This document shows positions 1 through 12,700 of a DNA stretch of 64,000 nt, piece after piece. Where the stretch lies: assembly GCA_024195265.1 (NCBI GenBank), contig JAJLRJ010000007.1:33942286-34006285 (forward strand), written 5' to 3'. The notes beneath the pieces were generated by a model. It ran no database searches and had not been told where the DNA came from. It worked only from the letters and a program-made list of their open reading frames with translations. The DNA is from Dendrophyllia cribrosa. Lineage: Eukaryota; Cnidaria; Anthozoa; Scleractinia; Dendrophylliidae. Both the position numbers and the translations under genes were made by a program. Within the stretch, counting starts at the first letter, position 1; the number at the start of each line of letters is the position of its first letter.

Positions 1-239
1 TCCTATTGAAAATTATAGACTTAAGCATATACACGTAGCCACCCCCCATAAAAAAATCCTGCATCCACCCCTGTATTGTTTTCTTAGCCAATCCTGTGAG
101 GCGTAACGAAAGGTGCAGGTCTGCCCCCGGTTCTGAAGTTAGAATCCCCGCGCTGCTTGTACTGGAAATATCTAGACGATATTACAATCTTAGAGATCCC
201 TCCAGCGCGCGGGGATTCCATCTTTCAAACCGAGCTGGA

Positions 240-910
240 CCGGCATTTAATTGTGGGGCTGTGAAAAACAATATGACGTTAAACCTTAAGAAGTGTAAAG
301 AGGTGACGGTCCGTTTCCGTCGCTACGTGGAACATCTTCCACCTGCTATAACTGTAAAACAACAAAGCTTTCGAAACGGTTGATGCTAACAAAGTGATCT
401 TACTGGGTGGGACCTGCAAGTCAACTATAGGTGGTAAGCAAGGCTTCCAAGAAACTTCAAATCCAACGTGTACTTAAACGCTGCGGTGTACCACCTACAG
501 ACCTATTGCGGACCCGTTCACTTTGCACTTAATTATAAGGTCTATCCTTGAATATTGCTGCCCGGTGTGGCATTCATCTCTGTCTGTCCAACTGTCAGAC
601 AGAATTGAGAGGGTCCAAAAGCGCGCATTTCTTATTATCTATCCTGCGCTCCATTATCACGAAGCCCTCGAAATCTCTGGGTGTACGACATTTCATGCAA
701 GGAGAGAGGCACTGTGCGCGAAAACATTCGACAAGGTCAAGGAACCAAATCCCGCCTTTGCCATCTTATCCCGACGACTCGGGCATCCGCGCATGGTCGC
801 TCTTTGCGTTATAGCAGTAGACAATCTCTTTTTAAAAGTAGGACCGGACGTTTCAAAAGGACTTTCTTTCCAGCAATGTGCCTTTGCGCTCACGGTCTGT
901 AAATAACGTG
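240..910 (+). pseudogene. Non-LTR retrotransposon (LINE, CR1/jockey-like) reverse transcriptase C-terminal fragment
   Basis: Two plus-strand frames read as the end of a LINE reverse transcriptase. Around 270-330 the translation has NNMTLNLKKCKE, the post-catalytic motif of CR1/jockey-type enzymes. From about 523 it reads SILEYCCPVWHSSL and then DRIERVQKRAF, the conserved end of the domain. The intervening stretch near 440-520 still gives a related reading (RVLKRCGVPPTDLL) but in a shifted frame and with a stop. The copy therefore has frameshifts and stops, lacks the endonuclease and the catalytic YADD region, and cannot be functional. The 3' boundary is unclear; the AT-rich sequence to about 1130 may be its untranslated tail. 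The family call is confident, the exact clade is not. Confidence 0.8.
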
Positions 911-2764
911 TTTTTAGAACATATCTATGAATATATATTAGTGTCAAATTTTTGTAACCTTTACTCTGAAATCATCATGTAAATTTCATTTTTATTTTAT
1001 TTAAAGTTGTAAGACCCAGCCCCATAGATAAACCCTGTAAAGTTTTTAAATTAATTAATATTATTTGTTGTAGTATTATCGCAATTCGCTTTTTAGCGCG
1101 ATGATTTCACGAATAAACGCTATTTTTACTGGTCTATTTAATATTCTTTCCGTTGCTGGATATTGAAATACCTGGGAAAACTGTTCTTTGCAAAAGTTTA
1201 CTTTGCAATAAAATTTAACCCAAAAATATCACTTATGAGTACACCTAAAAAGTATATACACTTATATTACTGTTTTCAGAGAACTCGACGACCCCTAAAA
1301 ATTGCCAATCACAAAACGAAAATCAAAGAACTTTGTCGAATTTTAGTTATTGCGATGTTACAGCGCGCAGACAATTTTTAATGCAATATTTTGTTGGGTC
1401 AACATGCTGCAAGTACGTTTTTGAAGCTGATTCAAATATACTCGCAACGCAAAACTTGCGACGAAAATCGTCCGTGCACCCATGTTTTACACGGCATCAA
1501 CCTTTAGCGAAACATTGTTGCGCTAAAAATCGTCGTTGCGAATCGTCCGTGTAACATCATCTTTACGATAACATCCATTTTTTCGTATCTAGAGATATGA
1601 CAAATGTTTTGTAGAAGAAATTTAACTCCAAATTACGGCTCCGAAAAGTAGATAAATTGTAAAAAATTGTAGTGGAAACACCATCACTGACTCCGTCACT
1701 GGACAATATAGTAAAGATGTGGAAACACTAAAAACGAACTTTTTTCATTTCGTTATTTATTTGCATCTCTGCCGCAAGAACTGCACAAATAAAAGCAAAA
1801 AAACAGCTCAAACGTTTTTGGCTTCTTAGAAATCGACTCGTGATGTATCTAGGGTCACACTTTTGAAAACGATTCTCAACACAAATTAAAAAACCCGGTA
1901 TTTTCGGTTGGAAAGCAAATGGTACGGTTGATTTTTCCGGGAATTTCAGTTGGAACTTGTGGACAACCCTTAGAGGTTGTCACACGATTCTGGTTGAAAC
2001 GAACCAATCGAACAATTTCTTACCATTAGACAATTTCTCTCGGTTCGGTTCCAGTTTATAACAAAGGAAAAACAAAGACCGGAAAACGAATGGTAAACAG
2101 TAAGGGACATCTCTTCCGGCTGTTTCGGTTGGAAGGTTGATTTTACAGAACTATGTATAAAACTAAATGGCAAATCCGGTATAAACCCAAATCGGAGCAT
2201 TTTGAGTGATTTAAATTCACTTTGCACAAAGAGGCGAGGAACTTAACGGGTCATTCTTTTTCAAATTAAAGAAATTTACAATTTGTTTACTTACCTGGTG
2301 GTTTTGTTAAAGCCATGTTTAACTGCGACACATAATCTACAGATGTTTCGCTACTGAAAGTTTCACCAAATTGCTACACTGAATTTGACTCACCGAATGA
2401 ATAAATCCCTTTGTGACGTTCTCCAAGTACGTCATCTTTGTGCGTCAGATTAGAATATTTGTACTATTTTTTGATATTTAGTTCTTCGTCTTCTTAAGAC
2501 TTAATTCATCCTAAGAAAATAATTATTTGAAGTGAAAACAGTTTAACGAATAAAATGGTGAAAAATACAACTGACGCCATCTTTTTAACTGGCAATCTTC
2601 CGATTCATTCGCGCGAGCTCCATATGCGCGCGCGGCTCTGCGCAGCTATTTCTGAAATAATTTTTCTGTACCCCGAGAAGGTTTGGGAAGTGAAGAAAGA
2701 TCTTGGCAGGATTTTAGAATTGTTTAGAACAAAAACTGCATGGGTGACTTGGGTGACTTTAGAG
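911..2764. other. No gene recognised; AT-rich intergenic DNA
   Basis: I see short chance reading frames but no domain, splice pattern or bounded repeat. Around 1445-1555 there are several short copies of CGTCCGTG and TTGCG words in both orientations, possibly a decayed inverted repeat, but I could not define ends. Confidence 0.5.
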
Positions 2765-2921
2765 GGATTTGAAGCGTTTTCAGTCGTTTTTACGTATACA
2801 TGTGGACAGGCAAAAACGATTCGAAAACGCTACGTGTGGACGGCGGAGAGATTTTAAAAAACGGAAAGAAACTTTTGCGTTTTCAAACGAAAACGGATAC
2901 GTGTGGGACGGGGCCTTAATA
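2765..2921. repeat. Partial copy of the GGCCCCGTCCACACG-type MITE
   Basis: The segment carries repeated ACGTGTGGAC and AAAACG words and ends in ACGTGTGGGACGGGGCC followed by TTAATAA. This is the same terminal sequence as the complete element at 33,943-34,406. Only the right end is recognisable here; the left terminal repeat is missing or too diverged. Confidence 0.55.
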
Positions 2922-3339
2922 ACTCGTAAGGCAAATTACGTTACAATTCGTTGAACTTACATTTAAGAAATTTAAGAGCATTAAAGTGACATCCAGAGGC
3001 AAAAATAACATTATACTAGCAGTAATCACAGATTATAGAGACGCGTTCGAAAGAATTTCCGGCGGAAATGAGCCCCTGAAAAAAAAAAACAATAGGGGCG
3101 GTCATTTGGAAGACCGGCCACCAAAAAATCTCAAATTTTACTGCACATAAACCACAGGACAACCAACACGAAATTAGGATTGCGTTCTTCGAACGCGATT
3201 ACATACCACATACAAACGGTGAGGAAATTCTGCAAAATGCCTTCAGAAAGTGCTACGGAATCTTGAAAAGTAAGATCGAAGTTTTGCTTAAAAGTATTGA
3301 CATGGAAAGTCCTCAATAGAATCAAATAGAAGACGCCAA

Positions 3340-3930
3340 AATGCGCCTAGAAAACTTTTTCTCGACGCCAAGAATACTCTTATTAGTTGCTACGGAACGA
3401 GTGAGCAGCAATATAATCAGGATTTAAGAGAAATATATGAGAAAAAAATATAAGCTAGGAAAAATCTCGAATTGATCGCTTTTTACCAGAATTCACTGCG
3501 CCACGAACACATTTTGGGCCAGAATGCACTGCGCCGCGAACAATAGCCTCGCTTGTTGCTTCAAGCTGTTGGCTATGAGATTTGTAATATTTTGGTCCAA
3601 TATGTTCCAGTCGAAATCGGAACTGAAGTGTCGAAGACTACCGCTAGTTGAGCGAGGACTGCGAGGCATGGTGATAGGACCGTTGGATAGCAAAGATTTT
3701 CGAAGATTGTACGGAATAAAAGACAAATTTATTTTGAAATCACTCCGACAGCGGTCGATGAGACTGAACTGAGCTGATCGCGTGGGGACGCGAAACCTGA
3801 GCTGAGCGCGTGGAGACACGAACACGATACGGCTAACTAGTAACGTAACGTACTCATTATCAATAATTAGCCTAAATTTTCACACCTTCCTTGTGGTGAA
3901 CGCGTCCTTTGCTCAACCATATTCTACAGA
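3340..3930. repeat. Inverted copy of the repeat at 24,770-25,340, first half of a split locus
   Basis: Read on the minus strand, this matches 24,770-25,340. Both encode the same degenerate peptide (minus 3493-3825; plus 24,968-25,168) containing NLRKSLLSNGPITMP and NSLKQQARLLF. The match stops at 3930, where the first Helitron-like unit begins. It resumes for about 37 bases at 5079-5115 and again after 6526, so this is one older repeat later split by two insertions. The encoded peptide has no recognised function and is shortened relative to any ancestral protein. Confidence 0.75.
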
Positions 3931-5078
3931 CTAGTAGTAATCATAGATTATAGTGCGTCTCCTTATCCCGTGGCACCTCGTCTTAGCCTAGTACCTCAGT
4001 TTCATGAATTAATTCAGCCACTGTTGAAAAGGGCTTTGTCGCGAGATATGTCACGCAGGCAAAAATGTCGGGCCGTCATCAAACAAATTCACGCTATCGC
4101 CGTGGAATCGGGCAAAATCCTGCCGTGCTGTGTACTCCGAAAGGTCTCAGATTTTTACGACATATAAATAGTATATTTGTCTTGATTTCATTTCGGTTAT
4201 TTCTCCGATTCTGAAATCATACTCCTCAGTACATGTACCAATACCGGAACCGGAAATGAGAAATTTCGACGTTTAAGTCACGCAACATCGCAAGATTTTT
4301 CGGATAAAATTACAACTACCAATTGCAAGTAAGACACAAGACTGTTGAATATAATTCCTTTATTAGCTAGAAAAATTTTAGTCACAAAACTGCGAAATCT
4401 TTAGTCGCAAATGCGCCCGATACAGGCGCAATTTCGAGCACTGTAAAGTTAAATTATCTGCGTTCGCCTGACGCGGCCGGTCAGTAAATTATTGCTACAA
4501 GACATAAGCGAATTGCACTGTACCGTAGAACATCGCGAAGAACGACGTCGGTATTTAGGTGAAAGCTTCCCAAATCAGGCAGAGAACCACAGCAAAATCA
4601 AGATAAAACATTCAAAACATACCAGAACGGCAGCGAGGAAAATCTGTAACTTCTAGATCTTGCTTGATTCCAAAGAGACCCAACAACTTACTTGGTCCGT
4701 AGAAGAACCTTCGTCCAATTTTTCCACTGCGTTCTTTTACTAGGCATTGAAATATTGAGCCGTACGATTCCAAAATCGGGAAAATATCCGAAACTAAATC
4801 AAGACAAATAGATTATTCACATGTGACATTTCGAAACCCCAGCTCCCCAGGATGATGCCTGATTTCCACGCGATGCTGGATACTATTGTGACGTTTCAAA
4901 ATGGCGCAGATTTGGTACCGACACTTTTCTCGATTCGTTCCGCTTAGCCTAGACGACGCGCTAAGAATGCTGGATACTATTGTGACGTTTCAAAATGGCG
5001 CAGATTTGGTACCGACACATTTCTCGATTCGTTCCGCTTAGCCGACAAGATTAGGAAGCGTCTCCTTCGTCGACGCAA
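3931..5078 (-). mobile_element. Helitron-like non-autonomous unit, copy 1 (1148 bp)
   Basis: The unit starts CTAGTAGTAATCATAG and ends GTCGTCGACGCAA on the plus strand; an almost identical unit lies at 5116-6526. Read on the minus strand it ends with a small hairpin (TAATC-TAT-GATTA) followed by CTACTAG, so its last four bases are CTAG, and the flank begins with T. Both copies lack a target-site duplication when compared with the unoccupied sequence at 24,721-24,780. A CTRR end, an upstream hairpin, a following T and no duplication are Helitron-type traits. The minus-strand 5' end is TTGCG rather than the canonical TC, so the assignment is tentative. No Rep/helicase coding sequence is present. 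Confidence 0.55.
4873..5060. repeat. 94-bp tandem duplication inside Helitron-like unit 1
   Basis: The segment starting ATGCTGGATACTATTGTGAC at 4873 begins again at 4967, giving two 94-bp units that both run into CGATTCGTTCCGCTTAGCC. The same duplication exists in unit 2 (starts 6099 and 6415), where it is separated by a 214-bp MITE plus its 8-bp duplication. Confidence 0.85.
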
Positions 5079-5115
5079 TAATGCAAGAACTTGATGCGTG
5101 AATTACAAAACAAAA

Positions 5116-6526
5116 CTAGTAGTAATCATAGATTATAGTGCGTCTCCTTATCCCGTGGCACCTCGTCTTGACCTAGTACCTTAGTTTCATGAATTAATTC
5201 AGCCACTGTTTAAAAGGGATTTGTCGCGAGATAAACGTCGGGCCGACATCAAACAAATTCACGATATCGCCGTGGGATCGGGCAAAATCCTGCCGTGCTG
5301 TGTACTCCGAAAGGTCTCAGATTTTTACGACACATAAATGGTATATATGTCTTGATTTCATTTCGGTTATTTCTCCGATTCTGAAATCATACTCCTCAGT
5401 ACATGTACTAATACCGGAACCGGAAATGAGAAATTTCTGAGAAAAGCCTGAAAAAGTGCTCCCGTGATAAACTTCTTGGACACCGACGATTAAGTCACAC
5501 AACATTCAACGTGAATTTCGCAGGATTTTTCGGATAAAATTACAACTACCAGTTGCAAGTAAGACACAGGACTGTTGAATATAATTCCTTTATTAGCTAG
5601 ACAAATTTTAGTCACAAAATTGCGAAATCTTTAGTCGCAAATGCGCCCGATACAGGCGCAATTTCGAGCACTGTAAAGTTAATCTGCGTTCGTCTGGCGC
5701 GGCCGGTCAGTGAATTATTGCTACAAGACATAAGCGAATTGCACCGTACCGTAGAACATCGCGAAGAACGACGTCGGTATTTAGGTGAAAGCTTCCCAAA
5801 TCAGGCAGAGAACCACAGCAAAATCAAGATAGAAAATTCAAAACATACCAGAACGGTAGGGAGGAAAATCTGTAACTTCTTGCTTGATTCCAAAGAGACC
5901 CAACAACTTACTTGGTCCGGAGAAGAACCTTCGTCCAATTTTTCCACTGCGTACTTTTACCAGGCATTGAAATATTGAGCCGTACGATTCCAAAATCGGG
6001 AAAATATCCGAAACTAAATCAAGACAAATAGATTATTCACATGTGACATTTCGGAACCCCAGCTCCCCAGGATGATGCCTGATTTCCACGCGCTGGGAAT
6101 GCTGGATACTATTGTGACGTTTCAAGATGGCGCCGATTTGGTACCGACACTTTTCTCGATTCGTTCCGCTTAGCGGGAATAAGTTCGTGTTCCACTATCC
6201 TGTATGATGCCTAGTGATGTTGGATGATGTCTAGTTCCATTAGATGATTTCTAGGGAAGTTGATTAGGTCTAGCAACGTGCGATGATGTGTAGTGATGTT
6301 CCATGACGGGTGGTTAGGATTGGTGGTGGTTTAGGGGACAACATTGTTATTGATTTTCAATTTGGTGTACTGGAACACGAACTTATTACGCTTAGCCTAG
6401 ACGACGCGCTAAGAATGCTGGATACTGTTGTGACGTTTCAAGATGGCGCAGATTTGGTACCGACACTTTTCTCGATTCGTTCCGCCTAGCCGACAAGATT
6501 AGGAAGCGTCTCCTTCGTCGACGCAA
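5116..6526 (-). mobile_element. Helitron-like non-autonomous unit, copy 2 (1411 bp with nested MITE)
   Basis: Same ends and orientation as 3931-5078. Comparison with the unoccupied locus near 24,725 shows insertion exactly between A and T on the minus strand (ACTAA^TTTTG) without duplication. It carries the same 94-bp internal tandem repeat, interrupted at 6175-6388 by a hAT-like MITE, which explains most of the length difference from copy 1. Scattered substitutions and short indels separate the two copies, so they are probably independent insertions of one family. Confidence 0.55.
6175..6388. mobile_element. hAT-like MITE with 8-bp target duplication
   Basis: Terminal inverted repeats are AATAAGTTCGTGTTCCA on the left and TGGAACACGAACTTATT on the right. 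The element is flanked on both sides by CGCTTAGC (6167-6174 and 6389-6396). The unoccupied target is preserved in the sister copy near 4941-4950, so the 8-bp duplication is certain. Eight bases is typical of hAT transposons. The interior is a degenerate series of GATGATGTCTAGT-like words about 24-25 bp apart. No coding capacity. Confidence 0.8.
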
Positions 6527-6700
6527 TTAGTCTTATCAGTTGGAGTTTTCGTCGATTCATCCCGGTTACATTTGCTTTGCTTCCCCTCAAAAAACGAAAG
6601 AGAAAATTCTGTAATACCAGCGAGACGATAAAACAGCAATATAACAAATTGACCGTAGCAATTACTATCTTTTGGATACACTAGTTTTATTATATTGTAT
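6527..6700. repeat. Continuation of the split older repeat (matches 24,555-24,725 inverted)
   Basis: On the minus strand it matches 24,555-24,725, sharing GATTCATCCCGGTTACATTT-like and GTAATACCAGCGAGACG words. It is the part of the older repeat lying beyond Helitron-like unit 2. Confidence 0.65.
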
Positions 6701-9700
6701 GAAGCAAGTGAATCGCACCGACGGACCGCAGGGCGCGAACTCATGGCAAACTGAGTACTTTCATTTTAACGTTTCACTGTGTGCGACGAATGTGGTCTAA
6801 GTTTTTACGCAAAAAACCCGATTTTAAGTCGAGAAGCCTGAAAACAAAAAAATATAATATAGGCACCGTTTTATATTTTTCAACCTTTAGAAATTTATTC
6901 AATAGCGAGTTTAAGGATCTACTCGGTTTTCGGAAAGCAAGGCAAGACACTTGGTCAAGTTTGTGACTAGAAATTAAGAGTAAGCTTGAGAAACTTATAG
7001 CGGCAACTGAAAACAACGTAAAACCAACGCTCATGATGATCACTGGGGATCAAATTCATGAACTTATAGCCGAAAGCGACAGGAAAAGTGAGGTGAAATT
7101 TTGCTATGATCAAAATTTTCCACTTCCCTTTCTCTTCAGTTTTGGAAAGTAGAAGTGCTGAATACTTACCATGCCAAATTTTAAGTTCAAGTTCCAACGG
7201 GAAGAGCAGCTATTTTAAACGTAAAGTTCAGCTTCGGCTTGCCGCCATTACTCGATTTAAAAATGGCCGAGAACCACATAGAGAGCTGGATCTAGTTGAG
7301 TCGAGAGGAAGATGACGTCATATTCGCAACACAACAATGGCCGCTTCGTTGCGTGGAAAGGCTGATCTCGCATAAACAAGACCTTTAGTTTAATCTTGGT
7401 GGTTCCAGGGCCTGCTTTATGCCGAAGATGTTTTTGTAAACGTTCGAGAAGATGCCTCCTGTTAATTTTGTACAACTCGGACGCCGAAACATTCTCAAAA
7501 TGTTGAATTTCTTTACACAAATCGTCTACCAGCCAGTTCTGTGAGAGTTCAACGCGCCGAACCACACAAGATGGATACTTTCTTTTGACAATACAGTATA
7601 ACAAGGGAAACTCAACCACTAGGAACCACTTTATAATAGTTTACTACTGCTACTACCGCGAGATTTACTTTCCAAGGGAATTTGAGAGACTGAGTGAAAC
7701 GCGTGAAACAGGAGGATTCGAAAATAAACTGTTGATTGTTTTAATGAATATTGTGAAACAACATACCGGGTGAGTGGCGTACATGTATGCATTTTTTGTT
7801 TCTCAAACGTGTACATCAACTGGCTATATAGGTTCTGAGGCTTTAGTTTTTTTTTTTATTAAATACTCCATAGATACCACATGTCATACAAACTAATGGC
7901 TAATGCTAATGTATTCTCCTTTTTGTAGCACATTTTCAAATACACTCGCATGACACTGTATTTTCTGATTACAGGAACTGAAAATATTCTTGTTGTTATC
8001 CAATTTATTATCCGTGTTCTTAGTTTGCTATTTTAAAGTTACATCAAATTGTTGTTTATTGACACATGTTAACTGTTGTATTGTTGTTGGTCATTGTTAT
8101 TTATTCTGCAATATTTTCAGATTAAAAATTTAATAAAGCACAGTGCAGGGGGACTGCATCCTTGATGCATCTTGTACTAATTTTTTTTACATTTTAAAGG
8201 GGTAATGTCTAGGGGATTTTGTTTTCGTGTGCAAAACTACTAATTATTTAACTAACTTTGGCTCTTGGATCAAAGCGATTCCTTCAACAGAGAACAAGTA
8301 ACAGAAATTAAGTGATTTTTCCAAAACACAAAGGAAGAACTGAACCATTTTTTTATTACAATCCAGTCCATGTGCAGTCAAAGACGCTTAATTATAGTTT
8401 CATTGTCAACAAAACTAAAGCATTATTTTTTTGATTTCCCTTACAAATGTGTTTTTTTTACTTTTCAAAGTGAAACTAGAAAAGATACAAGTAAAAGGTT
8501 GCATTGCCCTAGGTATGAAACATTTCTGTTTACAATCAGGATAGCATACTCCATTTAAATTTGTTCCTTTTAGTCATATATATGTTTGGATTTAACATTG
8601 AAATCTACCCAAAATGAAACTGTGAGGCAATATCCCCCAAGGTGGTTTCTTCCAAGCACTCAGAGTGTGTGTGTGTGTGTGTGATGTATTGAGCAATGTT
8701 GGATTATTACCCAGCCACTTTCTTTGTGTGTATTTGCAATACCTCTTTTCATTAACTTTCCTGTTAATGGCGAATCTGACCCCGTAAACAACTAAGGATC
8801 AAGAAATGTGAACATGTCAGATAACTAATTACCTGCAAAGCCATCATGCTTTCTAATAAAGGTACAGTTGAATGCTATTAGATATCTTTTATAACAACAC
8901 AGTTGGAAGGGCAATTTTAAAGAAAAAAACATTGGATTTAATTCAATTGGGACAGAGGAAACTGTCTGCAATAATCAATATTATTGTCAGTATTAAGCAG
9001 CATCTATAAAGCAGAGCTCCATACACAGTGTACTGTATACAAGCAAGATTAACTTTTTTGTTTATAAAACATTTTATTTACTTTAGTAAGCCTAGTTTTC
9101 ATTTACTGCGATTTTTTTTTTTCATTAAGCTCCTGGCTCAGCACATAAAGGGTTCATGTAGAGTTTTGACATTTTTCATTGACAAAGTATTTTTTAGCCA
9201 ACAATGTACTCTCTTGCTTAGGTAATAACAGGTTCATGTAAGATAGAGTAAATGGAGCCAATCAGGCCAAAAGATCCAGGATTTTCACAATAGGAAAGGA
9301 CAAAATACATTTCACTCAGGTGAAAATATATTTTCAAAGGTGTGGGATGCTTATGTCTAACCTAATCTCTTTTAAATCAGCTTATGGAAACCAGCAACAA
9401 AAGCAACAGAAATTATGGTATTTTACTTTTGGATAATAAAACACAATTTATTGTAAGTGAAAAATGTCAAAAATCAAAATTAGCCCTTTATGCACCTAGC
9501 TACTCAATGTATCCCGGGTGTATTGCAGGTAAGGTACCATCAAATAAATGATCAAGGTGTTTGTTTACAAACTAATGTACTTTGAGGAGGCATTTCTGGT
9601 ATGTACTGGAAATATACTGCTTGTGACGTTCTCTAGGAAGGGCCTTCCTCATACAGTGTCTGCATACCGGTAGTTCAACTGAACTCAACTTTGCAGGCAA

Positions 9701-12700
9701 TTTCTTTCTCCAAAAGGAGGGGGGTTAATAGAGGATTTTCAGTATGTCAAATATCCAAGATATTTGGAGTTTTTTATGATCTGCTATTTTGCAGGGCCTT
9801 CTCTGAGGCCATGAGAACCTGGCTTTAATAAAGAATAAGAGCAAAATAAGAAACCACAGTATTGCCTTGTGATCTCTTGTGTTAAGCTACAATGTATTTC
9901 TTTCACCCACACACTGTTGAAACAGCAGTAAGTTTTACGGCAACAAGATGATAGTAACATGTAACAGTATTAATAAATTTCATTCTGCAAATTCCTTTCT
10001 TAGAAAATCAAATAGTGGTTATATATATCAATATGTTCATTCTTTCAAAACTTGCACATTAAACTTGCACATTAAACTTTCATATGCCTAATCTTGTGTG
10101 ATTTTGGGAGAATTAAAAAATACACACTGACAGATGCTAGCTGTTCCAGACTTATGAACCCAGTGCTTATTATTGTGTTGACTTTGCACGAGGCTGAGTA
10201 ACTGATTTGCTTGATTCACTCGGATTTATGCATCCTTGGAGACCAAGGAAGGATAAGGAAATTTAACTATGTGCTACTGGGACTATTGATGGGGTTTACA
10301 ATAATTCAAGATGTCAGCTACACCTGAGCTGTACACTTGATGTCTGCAGTGTTATCAACAACAGTAAGAACAACATCGTTTACTTTTCTACAACACCAAT
10401 TTATTCGTTTAGTTTTGCACTGTAGAAACTCAAGGAACTGAATCCAGTGAGAAATAGTAATCGAGCAGTTGACTTTATTTGCTCTTTATGGCTAAACTTC
10501 AGTGTGGAATGCTAATACACGTATTGTAAACAAAAGTCAAGATTCGATGTTTCTGCAAACAGCTATTATAATCCGCTTACCAAACTCAAACGGGGAAAAG
10601 TTCATCATAAATATTTAAAAAAAAATCCTTATCGTACCATGTATAAACGTCCAATTGCTGAGTAAAAATTCCTTGAAATTGACGGTCCTCTTCGGCTTCT
10701 TGAGCCATTCTTGCCTCCCAATTCGGCAGCTTATTCTCTGAAGCCATACGTCGCCAAATCCTCATCATTGAAACGAAATAGGTCCTGAAAATTCATCGAG
10801 TTCTTCGCCAAAATTGTCCTTCGCAACGCTTTCCGACGAACTGGAAAGTAAATTTTACGGCGAAGACGTCTCCAAATCCTTTTCTTTTGGTGGTTCTTTC
10901 GCTGTTGTCCAAGGAATGGCCACGATCTTCGTTGCGAATATGACGTCACGAGACAACTCACTCGTGAGACCACTTTCTAGAATAATCACGGGCTTGACTT
11001 TTTAAACTGAGGAATGGCGGCCGGATTTTCGGTGGTTTTCGGCGGTTTTCGGCCAGCAATATCTAGATTCAGTAAGCTTATTACTTGGGCGGAGCGACCA
11101 AGTATTAAAATGCAGTTTGGTCGTCCACAAATGTGCAGTATTGCGCAACTCTGGGGATGGCGGGATTATTCAAACCTTCACCGCGGTCACACGTCCGAGG
11201 AGTTTTTCGTTTTATTTGGTGGGATTCATTTAGTATTAAGTGGAAACGTGGGCAAGGATGTATAAAATAATTAGTTTATGTAACTATCTTTTCATCTTTC
11301 CGGCTCAAAATAACGAGCTTCTTTTCGATCGTTGAAAACTGATCAAAACGCTTCGTGCCTGAGCAAAATTGTGTTGGCAAATGGCGCCGACAGTTCTGCG
11401 GTTCCTAGTTTTTAAACGCTTAGAACTTTTTTTAGTAAACTTTCAAAACGTTTAGTGAGTTGACAGTGTATTGTCAATATATGAAACTTTTAATAAACAG
11501 TGAAAATGACAACCTTAACTTTGAAGTACTTTGGTTAACTTTTGCAAATTTCTCTCGTTTAACCGCGGTGGAGTACACGTGTTGTTTGTTGATGCGAGGC
11601 GAACGTCACAAAGTGCGAGTTGTGTTTTCTCTGTTGCATCTAACAGTTTCAAAGAAATTACTCAAGAAGACACTGCGAAAGTATTTGACACTCGCTATTA
11701 ATTCTACGATACCTTCATGACGGAAACCCGCTAAAACATGTTCAAACGAACATGAAGAAGATAATTTAGACGAATACATATCTAGCGCTTATTTAATAAG
11801 AAGTGAACAGTGGACAGCGAAGGAAGAAATATAAGCGTGGTAGGAATCCCAATTAATTTCACTTCTTTCGGTTGTTTGCCTTTCATTAATTTTTATGTCG
11901 TGAAGTTGAAGGAACAGAACAGCCAACTGAAACTTTGGGTGCAAAAAATCCACCGCCGAGAGAAGATGTAAACAATGCACGCGTTGTCTTGCGAGACGTT
12001 TCTTGCGAGTTTTGCTTCCGCTAGTGAATGTTTCTCGGGCGAAAATAACCTTAAAGCGATCACTTTTTCATTTAATATTCTTTTCTGTGTTTCGGATACA
12101 GAGGAATAAAAACTGGATATATTTTCGTGTGACTGATTGCGAGGTGTTTTATGAAACAGCTGCGTTATGCGTTACTGGAAAGGTTTCAAATTACTTTCAC
12201 ATTATGCAAATTGCAACATTTTTACCTCAACTGCAAAAATATGTTTCAAAGGGCTAAATTTGTTTCTCTCCTCCTAAATTACCACTTCTGTCGTTAACTT
12301 TGATTAAAGTTATAAGTTTCATTCAAACTTTATTATAATAACGGCGGGAATACTTCCAGCAAAACTTTCAATTGGAAAAGTTGTTTTGATCTCGGGTCCG
12401 GACCAGGCAATTACATCTGGCTTCGAAAGGCCACTTTGCGGCTACATTTGCATTCACTTCAAAAGTGTCAGAAACACAGACCAGCTAGTTACAAGATTTA
12501 GCTTAAACCAATAACAACCATCGAGAAACTCTAACATACGGCCTTTTTTTCAACGGTAAGTACAAAGTAGGCATCGATTTGTATTTTTCAGTATGTACTC
12601 GTCTTTTGACACAGTGGACACGCTACTTTAATAATGCGTGCGATCTCGCACGCTAAGTGTACTGTGTCTTCTTGTTTTGACGGTTAACGCGCTTCTTTGT

